This document shows, piece by piece, positions 1 through 5,759 of a stretch of DNA of 5,992 bases. Positions within the stretch are counted from its first letter, which is position 1. Every line of letters begins with the position of its first letter. The notes under the pieces are model-generated. The model worked only from the letters and a program-made list of their open reading frames with translations, was not told the DNA's origin and made no database searches. The stretch covers positions 1 through 5,992 of the forward strand of contig PLTL01000082.1 in NCBI GenBank assembly GCA_003164475.1, read 5' to 3'. Both the position numbers and the translations under genes were made by a program. The DNA comes from Candidatus Dormiibacterota bacterium (lineage in GTDB: Bacteria; Chloroflexota; Dormibacteria; UBA8260; Bog-877).

Positions 1-269
1 CGGCTGTAGAAGCCCTCGTGGGCTCCGTACGCCCAGATGACCACCTCCGCGGCCGAGATCACCTCCCAGGCCATCCGATAGGTCGTCCCCTGGAAGCTCA
101 CGCCGGCCACCAGAACACTGCGCTGACCCCAGCCCGCCTCCCGCTTGAAGGCCGGCGCATACGGGTTCAAGGTGATCGCCTCCTCCACCGCCGCGAAGCG
201 CTCTGCCACCGGCTTCGGCAGCCGGGAGCGCTCCTTGCTGGCCTCCCGATGGGACTGCACGGTTATCAT
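1..269 (-). CDS. RelE/ParE-family toxin-like protein, 3' end outside the window
   Basis: An open minus-strand frame of 89 codons starts at ATG 269-267 and runs off the left edge without a stop. The second half has the look of the RelE/ParE fold: a helix ending in LNPYAP (residues 34-39), a basic FKRE, then strands with TYRMAWEV (63-70) and EVVIWAYG (75-82), followed by H84, F87 and Y88. This matches the family pattern of a YR pair, a strand of V/I residues, G, and an aromatic close to the C-terminus. Family members usually are ribosome-dependent mRNA endonucleases or gyrase poisons; which one applies cannot be told here. The N-terminal 20 residues are basic and polar. The start is supported by a TATAAT box six bases upstream, which predicts a leaderless mRNA; no ribosome site is present. 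It is divergent from the helix-turn-helix gene at 343. The family call rests on pattern only. Confidence 0.6.
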   Translation of the reverse strand, partial: MITVQSHREASKERSRLPKPVAERFAAVEEAITLNPYAPAFKREAGWGQRSVLVAGVSFQGTTYRMAWEVISAAEVVIWAYGAHEGFYS

Positions 270-275
270 GTCGTA

Positions 276-304
276 ATTATAGCGCGCCGCCCGCCTTAGT
301 ACAA
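276..304 (-). promoter_or_regulatory. Promoter of the toxin-like gene, leaderless type
   Basis: On the minus strand TTGTAC (304-299) is followed, after 17 bases, by a perfect TATAAT (281-276). The ATG of the toxin-like gene starts six bases after the -10 box, so transcription should begin at or next to the A of the start codon. The -35 matches the TTG of TTGACA only. The -35 overlaps the left arm of the inverted repeat at 302-321, so a protein bound there would block this promoter. Confidence 0.6.
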
Positions 305-321
305 CATCTTGTGCGATGTTG
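302..321. promoter_or_regulatory. 20-bp inverted repeat, likely operator
   Basis: Perfect 7-bp arms CAACATC (302-308) and GATGTTG (315-321) are separated by TTGTGC. The repeat is centred between the two divergent genes and overlaps the -35 region of the minus promoter and that of the weaker plus promoter candidate. Its size and twofold symmetry fit a dimeric helix-turn-helix repressor. The nearest candidate ligand is the protein encoded at 343-753; that pairing is inferred. Confidence 0.5.
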
Positions 322-336
322 CAGAAGGAGTATCAT
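309..336 (+). promoter_or_regulatory. Weak promoter candidate for the helix-turn-helix gene
   Basis: TTGTGC (309-314), a 16-base spacer, and TATCAT (331-336; five of six match TATAAT). The ATG at 343 would be six bases downstream of the -10, mirroring the opposite promoter. The -35 is poor. AGAAGGAG at 323-330 could instead be a ribosome site 12 bases from the ATG, which would need an upstream promoter that I cannot point to. The two readings exclude each other. Confidence 0.3.
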
Positions 337-342
337 CGGACC

Positions 343-753
343 ATGGCCAGCACCATCGCAGAGTTGGAGCGCCAGGTCACGGGGCTCCGACGGGAAGTCG
401 AGGAGATGCGCCGATTCATCGGCCTTCCTCAAGGACGACACTCCGCCGCCTTCCTCGCCTGGGCCGTCCACCACGGCGTCGACCCCGAGGACTTCGTGCC
501 CCTCGAACTGGCACCAGCTGGCACCCACACGATGACCGTGGCCGAGGCCGCCGCAGCGCTCGCCATCGGCGAAGAGCAGACACGGCGGCTCCTCAGAGCC
601 GGGACCTTGTTCGGGGTCCCGCTCGGCGGCCGGGCGGGATGGCGCGTCTCCCGCAGCGCTGTTGAGGAGCTGCTCCGCGAGCGCTCCGGCCCGGCTCCGC
701 AGCGCGGACGCCGTGGCCATGGCAGTCCTCCAGTCGGAGGAGGCAGGCGATGA
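343..753 (+). CDS. Excisionase-type helix-turn-helix DNA-binding protein with N-terminal coiled coil
   Basis: A 136-residue protein when read from ATG 343; an ATG at 316 in the same frame would add nine residues but overlaps the operator and has no ribosome site. Residues 4-26 form a heptad-like charged helix (IAELERQVTGLRREVEEM), probably a dimerising coiled coil. Residues 64-113 are a classic MerR/excisionase-like helix-turn-helix: MTVAEAAAALAIGEEQTRRL, a turn with G-rich LGGRAGWRVSR in place of the usual wing, then the closing helix SAVEELLRER. Residues 114-136 are a Pro/Arg/Gly-rich tail. Such domains occur in phage excisionases, small regulators and some antitoxins. The position next to a palindrome and a divergent toxin-like gene favours an autoregulator or antitoxin, but an excisionase of a mobile element cannot be excluded. 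It overlaps the next gene by ATGA. Confidence 0.8.
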   Translation: MASTIAELERQVTGLRREVEEMRRFIGLPQGRHSAAFLAWAVHHGVDPEDFVPLELAPAGTHTMTVAEAAAALAIGEEQTRRLLRAGTLFGVPLGGRAGWRVSRSAVEELLRERSGPAPQRGRRGHGSPPVGGGRR

Positions 754-1073
754 GCAGGCAGGCCGTGGATCCGCAGGCCTTCGACCGGGCGGCGCGTCTC
801 GCCGCCCGGCTTCCGCTCGAGGAGCTGCGCGTGGTGGTTGAGAGAGTCGAGACGGGAGAGGGGGTAATGCCGCCGGCATCACGCCGTCCGTCGCCCCGGG
901 CCTCGGTGGCCTTCCAGACCGTCGACGAGGTCCTGGCCGCCGTCGAGGCACGGCTCACCACCCGGGATCAGGGGACCCAACTCCTGGCCGTGCCGCCGCG
1001 GCGGAGGCCTCTCGCCGGCGCCGCCGCCGCATCGTCACGACGCCGGCGCTCGCTGGCGACGGAGGACGACTGA
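750..1073 (+). CDS. Small protein of unknown function, coupled to the helix-turn-helix gene
   Basis: A 107-residue product I do not recognise. The ATG at 750 overlaps the previous stop (ATGA), and AGGAGG at 738-743 lies six bases upstream, so translation is probably coupled. Residues 7-36 look helical (AFDRAARLAARLPLEELRVV), a Pro/Ser/Arg linker follows at about 41-51, and residues 53-70 form a second helix (TVDEVLAAVEARL). The last 25 residues are Ala/Arg-rich and low in complexity, perhaps disordered and nucleic-acid binding. No catalytic motif, signal peptide or membrane segment is visible. The tight coupling suggests a partner of the regulator, for instance a second subunit of a complex, but nothing in the sequence states its job. 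The long C-terminal Arg run leaves some doubt about how much of the product is folded. Confidence 0.6.
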   Translation: MSRQAVDPQAFDRAARLAARLPLEELRVVVERVETGEGVMPPASRRPSPRASVAFQTVDEVLAAVEARLTTRDQGTQLLAVPPRRRPLAGAAAASSRRRRSLATEDD

Positions 1074-1111
1074 TGTCGCCGGACGGCCAGGCAGAGCGCA
1101 CTCGCGCGTAA
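1073..1111 (+). pseudogene. Start of a third operon gene that ends after 12 codons
   Basis: GGAGG at 1061-1065 lies seven bases ahead of an ATG that overlaps the previous stop (TGATG). Initiation signals are as good as those of the gene before, yet the frame MSPDGQAERTRA meets TAA at 1109-1111. Either this is the stump of a gene whose body was lost, or a micro-peptide. Beyond it the sequence loses coding character. I favour a truncated gene at an island boundary, but the evidence is only the initiation signal. Confidence 0.35.
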
Positions 1112-1219
1112 GCAAGACCACGCGCAGCCCAGACACACGGGGGACAAGGGGTAAAGAACGAGAAGAGATGAACGTACCCTTGGGAGTCATGGGTTCTTCC
1201 TGAGCGGAATTCCCTTACC

Positions 1220-1237
1220 TACCAGGCACTTCTGGTA
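1220..1237. repeat. Short hairpin, 6-bp stem
   Basis: TACCAG and CTGGTA are perfect complements around a six-base loop GCACTT. The 3' arm overlaps the TATAGC promoter-like sequence. No T-run follows, so it is not a typical terminator. Confidence 0.5.
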
Positions 1238-1257
1238 TAGCGGAGGTGTATCCATCT

Positions 1258-1313
1258 AAGGGCGGCACGGACGGATCCACCGGTCGCACCGCGGATCGCT
1301 ACACCCCGCCCTT
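1258..1313. repeat. Compound hairpin with 8-bp outer stem
   Basis: AAGGGCGG (1258-1265) pairs perfectly with CCGCCCTT (1306-1313). Inside, GATCC (1274-1278) pairs with GGATC (1293-1297), and CGGT (1281-1284) with ACCG (1288-1291) around a three-base loop. The nesting of three perfect helices makes this the best-ordered element of the region. Confidence 0.5.
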
Positions 1314-1323
1314 GCCATGGGAA

Positions 1324-1335
1324 CGCACTAGTGCG
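1324..1335. repeat. 12-bp perfect palindrome
   Basis: CGCACTAGTGCG reads the same on both strands. As RNA it gives only a four-base-pair stem, so a DNA site for a dimeric protein is the simpler reading. It contains the rare CTAG tetramer at its centre. Confidence 0.4.
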
Positions 1336-1348
1336 GCGCTCGCCTCAA

Positions 1349-1386
1349 CCGCACCACGCATTCCGTCCGGATGCTGAATGGTGCGG
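1349..1386. repeat. Two-part hairpin, 8-bp outer stem
   Basis: CCGCACCA (1349-1356) pairs with TGGTGCGG (1379-1386). An inner stem GCATTC (1358-1363) pairs with GGATGC (1369-1374) with one G-U, around a five-base loop. One unpaired base faces four across the internal loop. Confidence 0.5.
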
Positions 1387-1481
1387 CAGCTCCGGTCGGT
1401 GCGAAGAACGGCGAAAGAATCCTCACTGCGCACCGCCCCACGGCTGAGGGCCGGTGGCCGGGGGTAGTGGATGCCTCGTCC

Positions 1482-1537
1482 CCCTCTCTCCGTGCCTCTC
1501 AGGCCCGCGTATTGGCAAGCGATCGACGGAGAGGGGG
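1482..1537. repeat. Longest stem of the region, 12 bp
   Basis: CCCTCTCTCCGT (1482-1493) pairs with ACGGAGAGGGGG (1526-1537) with a single G-U pair (1485-1534). The loop is 32 bases. No T-run follows the 3' arm. Confidence 0.5.
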
Positions 1538-1568
1538 CGGTTGGTGAGACCGACGCGCTAAGTAAGGC

Positions 1569-1629
1569 TGAGGCGTCGTGCACTCCGCCAGCGCCCGAGG
1601 AGGCCCCGGCGACCGGCACCCACGCCTCA
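1569..1629. repeat. Interrupted 12-bp inverted repeat
   Basis: TGAGGCGT (1569-1576) pairs with ACGCCTCA (1622-1629). After a one-by-two internal loop, GTGC (1578-1581) pairs with GCAC (1616-1619). The 34-base interior has a further four-pair possibility (1592-1595/1608-1611). Confidence 0.5.
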
Positions 1630-1730
1630 CCCCGGGAGCACCAGCGGGCGGGCATGCGCGGAGAGTGGCGATAGGGACGGCAAGCGAGCGCCTCGTCTGG
1701 GTGAGGCCCACGACCGTCCGCCCCGGGTCC

Positions 1731-1783
1731 GGCGCCCCAGACACGCCGGCACCGCCTCTCGCAGCGCGCCACCGCGGGGCGCC
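1731..1783. repeat. 8-bp inverted repeat
   Basis: GGCGCCCC (1731-1738) and GGGGCGCC (1776-1783) are perfect complements with a 37-base interior. It is the last strong stem before the restriction gene. Confidence 0.45.
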
Positions 1784-1975
1784 AAGCGAAGGTGCTACCC
1801 GAGCGACGTCCTACGAGGGCGGAGAAACGGCCACCTCCCGACAACACACCGCTCCGTGGTGAATCCCCTCCCAGCCCAGGAGCGGCGTTCGACGAGCAGC
1901 GTATCTGACCGCGGCGGCCGCTCAGACGCGGGTAGCTCACCCAACCGTCGCCTCCTGTGCCACGATTCGTTGCCA

Positions 1976-4900
1976 ATGACTCGGCTCGAGGCGGTGACCA
2001 CACTCCAGCAGATCTTCGCCACCGAGGTTGAATGGAACGGCGCCAGGCGATCGTGGGCTCGCCACATCCGAACACACGCCGCCCGGACGGCGCAGTCTGG
2101 TTTCGCGGACGAAGAGGAACTTGTCCAGCCCGTACTCTTCCCGGCCTTCGCCCGTGCTTTGCTCGGTTTCCATGTCGGTACCGACTTAGCGGCGGAGAGG
2201 GGAACACACCAGGGCACGCCCGACTTCACACCGGCGGACCTCGTCACCCACAACTTTGTCTTTGAGACGAAGGGAAGCGTCGAGGGCGTTGGCCTCGCGG
2301 CCATGAACGGTCACCGCCAGCAGGTCACTGGCTACCTGCAAGGCCCAGTGAATCTCGTAGTGGTTACGAATCTCGTCGGTCTACGCGTCTTCGAACGCGA
2401 CGCAACCGGCCGCGTGGCGGAGCGCGCGGACCTCTCGGTCAACCTTCTGGCTTTGACTGAACACGATCCCGCCTCGGCGGCGTCGCTCCCAGAGGCAGCG
2501 AGACTCGCCGCCTTCGTTGACCGCTTCTCACGACGCACCCTCACCACCGCGGAGAAGATCGTCCGCATCCGCGGGGCACCGTCTTGGCGTCCACCCCTTG
2601 CGATCGCTAACGCCGACTGGCTCATCGCTCGCATCACGCGAGTTGTCGACCTGGTTCGTGCAGACGTCGAGGCCACCGTCGCCCAAGCGCTGGCCGACCG
2701 CAGCCGCACAACCGAGGACGAGCGGCGCAGCATCCTCACCGAGTTGCGCCAGCTCTTAGTGCGTTTTGGTCTCTCTATCGATGACGCCGAGGCCTTCTCC
2801 CTACCGGACTTTCTCAACGCCGACCTTCCAACACCCGAGGCCAAGGCTCTCCGTCAGTACGCGGCGCATCTCGCCTACTGGTTGACGACGAAGTTGGTGC
2901 TCGTTCGGATTTGGGAGGATCTCGGCGTTCTCCAGCCAGCGACCCTGTATGACGGGGGTTTCGATCGGGCCCTCACCAGACTCGACGATCACGTACTCGA
3001 AGTCGTCAGCGGGGCCTTCTCAGCGGCCGAACATCACTACCGCGCGCTCTTCCTTGGGCGTCCGGCCTTCAGTTGGTATGAGATGCCGCAAACTGTTGCT
3101 GTCGATGTCATCTACGAGTTGGCCATGACGTACTTCGGTAGCGTGGAGAGTGACGTCCTTGGCGAAGTCTACCAGCAAGTGCTTGAGGGCATCGACCGGA
3201 GGCTCCTGGGCCAGTACTACACGCCGCGGGACGTCATCCGTCTGATCTGGGACCTTGTAGGCACTTCGGATGTTCTCGATGCTGCTGATACGAGTGACCA
3301 CGCACTTCGAGTGCTCGACATCGCAACGGGATCCGGAGGCTTCCTAGTCGAGGCCGCGAGCCGTCTCCGCCACCGGGACAAGGCTTATCTTGCCAGCGCC
3401 AGCGCTGCGCAGCGGCAAGCCTACGCCGAGTCTCTGGCAGACGGGCTCAACGGCATAGAGCTCCAGCGGTTCAGCGCCTTCGTCGCGGAGCTGAATCTCC
3501 TGATCCAGTTCAGCCACATCTTCGCGCCCGGGCCGCAGCTGCGCATCCCCGAGCTGGCCATCGTGCCTGCCGACACCCTGTCGCTTCACGACCCAGACCA
3601 GCTCTTTCCCGACGATCCCGCAATCGTCGCTGACGACTTTCTTGTCGATATCACAGAGCGTCGAGCCCGAGCCGTCCGCATTCGGGATGCGCGCGGCAGC
3701 GACTTCGCGTTCGATATCGCAATCGGCAACCCTCCCTACATCGGCGAGAAGCTCGCGGCTCCGCTGCTGCGACGGACGAAGGAGCGGTATCCATATTGGA
3801 CACAGTTCTCCGCACCGCATCCCGACTATCTGTACGGTTTCCTCATCGTCGGAATCTCCAAGTTGCGCGACGGTGGTCGCTTTGGCTTCATCACGACTGA
3901 GTACTGGTTGCGCGCGCAGGGAGCCGCACCTCTGCGCCGATACTTGGCGGAGCGCTGCATCATCGAGCGACTGATCCTGTTTCGTGATCTGCGTCTCTTC
4001 CCGGATGCGCCGGGTCAGCATTCCATGGTCATAGTGGGAAGGCGCATTGCCAGCGTTGACCCTGCAGTCTCCCGTGAGCGCCCCCTTGTGACCCGCTACA
4101 CAGGCCCAAATGTGGACGGCTCTGCCCGCCGACGGGTGCTCGACGAAATGGGGAGAGGCCGGAACCTGCCCTCACAAGGAGTTCACACATTCCCGAGCGC
4201 CGCCTCACCAAATCAACTCGGGGCAGGTTCGTGGGCTGAGGTGATTATGACGCGCCGTGAGGTCGCACGTCGACAGGCCATCCGAGGGCGCCCGCAGCTG
4301 GGGAGTCTCGCCGTGACAGAGGGGGTAATCGCGACCCCACAGAGACTCCGGCCGGCCAAAGAAGGAGCACTCCCCGGGGATGTCATCAGCGCCCTTGGAG
4401 GTCCCCGTTCCAGGGCTGGTATCTTCGAACTCACGCCGGCAGAGGTCGGCGCTCTTCCCCGGCTCATTGGAAGGCAGGTTCTTTCTCCGGCGGAGGAGCT
4501 GGCCTTGAGGCCAGTTCTTGAGACCGCGGACGTCTACCCATACGCGGCCATTTGCCGCAACGATGCGACGAGGTATATCTATCTCCGGTACGACAATCTC
4601 GCGATTGCTCCGGGGTTAACCGACGACCAGGTACTCGCCCTCGGTTTTCCGCCGAGCTTCCCTGCATTGGAAGCGCATCTCGCCCGCTTCCGACCGCTCC
4701 TTGAGGAGGTGGTCCGCGGTTACCGAGCAAGGCGACCCTGGTGGTCCGTGCATCGGTCTAGGGCCGAAGTGGTGGACCAACCCGTCGTACCGGGTGCGCA
4801 CTGGGCTGACTACTGCGTCACCACCCGATGGGGCGCTGGCGAACGCCTCACCGTCGGCCTAGCTCCCCAGGGCACCCTACCGGCATCAGGTCTCCACGCG

Positions 4901-5587
4901 TTGAGGGGTCCGAACTCGGGCCAAGCGGCCTACTTGTGCGGCCTTTTCAATTCGACGCCATTTCAGCAGCTGGCCGAGACCCTCCCACCCGGCCAGATCC
5001 GCAGTGCGGACCTCACAGCTCTCGGTATCCCCTTGCTAGCAGCGGCGGACATGGCCGCCATCGCCGGAGCTGCCACCACAGCCGCCGACGCCGTCAGGCA
5101 GCTCGTGGCTGGGCTAGGCGCGCGGTTCCCGCAGCTGCGCGAGGCGATGCGCAGCGGTCCTGACTTCGACATCGCTCCCGATGGCCCCTGGGTACCCGTC
5201 CTGAACCCTCGATGGGTCCAGCTACAAGCTGCGCCATGGGTAAAGTCGTTCGAGCACCATGGTCGACCGACCGCTGCTCTGGGCGCTTCCTCCGTCAGTG
5301 AGACCCTGTTCGGCTTGGAACTCGTCGGGGTCGAAGACCGCCACGGTAGAGGTGCGAGGGTCAGCGTAGTACTCCAGCGCGGCGTATCCCAGGGTGTCAT
5401 CGCGGCCTTGGGAGCTTACGCGGCCGGTCTTGCCGCGGCAGGATCGCAGCTCCAAGACCTCCTCGCTGCCCCTGTCCCGATCGACGTCGAGGACATCGTC
5501 CGCGTCCACGCGGCAGACATCGCTTCGCTGAAGGCTGTTCATGCCGTCTACCGCGACGCCCGCGCCACTATTGACGCTCTCCTCTGA
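1976..5587 (+). CDS. Type IIG-like restriction-modification enzyme: PD-(D/E)XK nuclease, N6-adenine methyltransferase and TaqI-like specificity region
   Basis: A 1203-residue single-chain enzyme that should methylate adenine in its DNA target using S-adenosylmethionine and cut unmodified DNA. Residues 45-120 form the nuclease: E46-E48, D83 in TPDF, E97-T98-K99 in FVFETKGS, and Q115-Q116 before a TGYL helix, in PD-(D/E)XK order. Residues about 160-400 are a helical linker. GQYYTP (412-417) precedes motif I, DIATGSGGF (448-456), and motif IV, NPPY (585-588), with the FDIAIG lead-in typical of gamma-class N6-adenine methylases. About 780-1040 resembles TaqI-type target recognition (YPYA, RYIYLRYDN, PWWSVH, LFNSTPFQ). 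The last 160 residues are extra. The frame is open from GTG 1856, but those 40 added residues are Ser/Arg-rich and undomain-like, so I take ATG 1976; neither start has a ribosome site. No separate specificity or restriction gene is nearby. Confidence 0.9.
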   Translation: MTRLEAVTTLQQIFATEVEWNGARRSWARHIRTHAARTAQSGFADEEELVQPVLFPAFARALLGFHVGTDLAAERGTHQGTPDFTPADLVTHNFVFETKGSVEGVGLAAMNGHRQQVTGYLQGPVNLVVVTNLVGLRVFERDATGRVAERADLSVNLLALTEHDPASAASLPEAARLAAFVDRFSRRTLTTAEKIVRIRGAPSWRPPLAIANADWLIARITRVVDLVRADVEATVAQALADRSRTTEDERRSILTELRQLLVRFGLSIDDAEAFSLPDFLNADLPTPEAKALRQYAAHLAYWLTTKLVLVRIWEDLGVLQPATLYDGGFDRALTRLDDHVLEVVSGAFSAAEHHYRALFLGRPAFSWYEMPQTVAVDVIYELAMTYFGSVESDVLGEVYQQVLEGIDRRLLGQYYTPRDVIRLIWDLVGTSDVLDAADTSDHALRVLDIATGSGGFLVEAASRLRHRDKAYLASASAAQRQAYAESLADGLNGIELQRFSAFVAELNLLIQFSHIFAPGPQLRIPELAIVPADTLSLHDPDQLFPDDPAIVADDFLVDITERRARAVRIRDARGSDFAFDIAIGNPPYIGEKLAAPLLRRTKERYPYWTQFSAPHPDYLYGFLIVGISKLRDGGRFGFITTEYWLRAQGAAPLRRYLAERCIIERLILFRDLRLFPDAPGQHSMVIVGRRIASVDPAVSRERPLVTRYTGPNVDGSARRRVLDEMGRGRNLPSQGVHTFPSAASPNQLGAGSWAEVIMTRREVARRQAIRGRPQLGSLAVTEGVIATPQRLRPAKEGALPGDVISALGGPRSRAGIFELTPAEVGALPRLIGRQVLSPAEELALRPVLETADVYPYAAICRNDATRYIYLRYDNLAIAPGLTDDQVLALGFPPSFPALEAHLARFRPLLEEVVRGYRARRPWWSVHRSRAEVVDQPVVPGAHWADYCVTTRWGAGERLTVGLAPQGTLPASGLHALRGPNSGQAAYLCGLFNSTPFQQLAETLPPGQIRSADLTALGIPLLAAADMAAIAGAATTAADAVRQLVAGLGARFPQLREAMRSGPDFDIAPDGPWVPVLNPRWVQLQAAPWVKSFEHHGRPTAALGASSVSETLFGLELVGVEDRHGRGARVSVVLQRGVSQGVIAALGAYAAGLAAAGSQLQDLLAAPVPIDVEDIVRVHAADIASLKAVHAVYRDARATIDALL

Positions 5588-5635
5588 CGTCACCCGGGCT
5601 TTGAGACCACTCGCGAACTGCCCGGGTCAACGTCA
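5585..5635. terminator. Large hairpin spanning the stop codon, possible bidirectional terminator
   Basis: TGACGT (5585-5590) pairs with ACGTCA (5630-5635), and ACCCGGGC (5592-5599) with GCCCGGGT (5620-5627), giving 14 pairs with a one-by-two internal loop and a 20-base loop. The restriction gene's TGA is the first three bases of the left arm. There is no T-run on either side, so intrinsic termination is uncertain; its place between convergent genes favours this role. Confidence 0.35.
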
Positions 5636-5637
5636 GG

Positions 5638-5690
5638 CGCTCGCTGATGAAGTACGGGATCACACCTCTGCCGGTATCTGATAGCGAGCG
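5638..5690. repeat. Second hairpin directly after the first, 8-bp stem
   Basis: CGCTCGCT (5638-5645) pairs with AGCGAGCG (5683-5690). With one bulged G the stem extends by AT/AT (5647-5648/5681-5682). Inside, TACGGG (5653-5658) and CCGGTA (5671-5676) pair with one mismatch. It begins two bases after the preceding hairpin ends. Confidence 0.45.
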
Positions 5691-5759
5691 ACAAGTGTAG
5701 GTCGTGCCACGATCAGGCAGTTGAGTCCCGCTACGACTGTCGGAAACGCAACGTCGCGG

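Larger units (their letters stand above)
1220..1783 (+). ncRNA. Candidate large structured RNA or structured leader
   Basis: Successive stems that can form together on one strand: 1220-1225/1232-1237; 1258-1265/1306-1313 enclosing 1274-1278/1293-1297 and 1281-1284/1288-1291; 1349-1356/1379-1386; 1397-1403/1429-1435; 1438-1444/1450-1457; 1482-1493/1526-1537; 1569-1576/1622-1629; 1675-1680/1714-1719; 1731-1738/1776-1783. G-U pairs within stems (1485-1534, 1362-1370) would be A-C mismatches on the other strand, so an RNA would be plus-sense. I compared it mentally with tmRNA, RNase P RNA, SRP RNA, group I/II introns and common riboswitches and found none of their conserved cores. GC-rich DNA produces stems by chance, so this remains a candidate. 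It lies 190 bases ahead of the restriction gene and could be its leader. Confidence 0.3.
1112..1975. other. Long region without a convincing gene
   Basis: No frame here has a believable start, composition or motif. The part from 1112 to about 1250 is less GC-rich and purine-rich. From 1220 to 1783 there is a series of inverted repeats, listed separately. Between 1784 and 1975 I see nothing definite: no ribosome site precedes the ATG at 1976 and no clear promoter. A sequence TGGTATAGC (1234-1242) resembles an extended -10 box with four matches in six, and could start a transcript entering the hairpin region and the restriction gene, but no -35 at proper spacing supports it. Confidence 0.5.

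Noticed and set aside
277..951. 224-codon open frame on the minus strand opposite the regulator operon
   Set aside because: It is antisense to two genes with good start signals, has a Pro/Arg/Ala-rich shadow composition and would start inside the second gene.
1168..1203. Eleven-codon plus-strand frame MNVPLGVMGSS
   Set aside because: Only a weak purine stretch precedes it, and nothing resembling an attenuator with a run of one codon is present.
1396..1436. Resemblance of GGTGCG...GCGCACCGC to the GGUGCGGUAAGAGCGCACC segment of RNase P RNA
   Set aside because: The interior differs, and the invariant GAGGAAAGUC core is absent on both strands.
1578..1862. 94-codon plus-strand open frame ending at the upstream GTG of the restriction frame
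   Set aside because: No ribosome site, no recognisable composition, and it runs through the strongest hairpins.
1299..2207. 302-codon open frame on the minus strand across the gene-free region
   Set aside because: It is Arg/Ser/Gly/Pro-rich with no motif, overlaps the start of the restriction gene in antisense, and has no ribosome site. Long stop-free frames are expected in GC-rich DNA.
1976..5587. PglX methylase of a BREX system
   Set aside because: The protein carries its own N-terminal PD-(D/E)XK nuclease motifs, and no other BREX gene is in the window.
1099..5615. Direct repeat CACTCGCG at 1099-1106 and 5608-5615 as island attachment ends
   Set aside because: Eight bases in common between two regions of this size and GC content are expected by chance; no integrase or longer repeat supports it.
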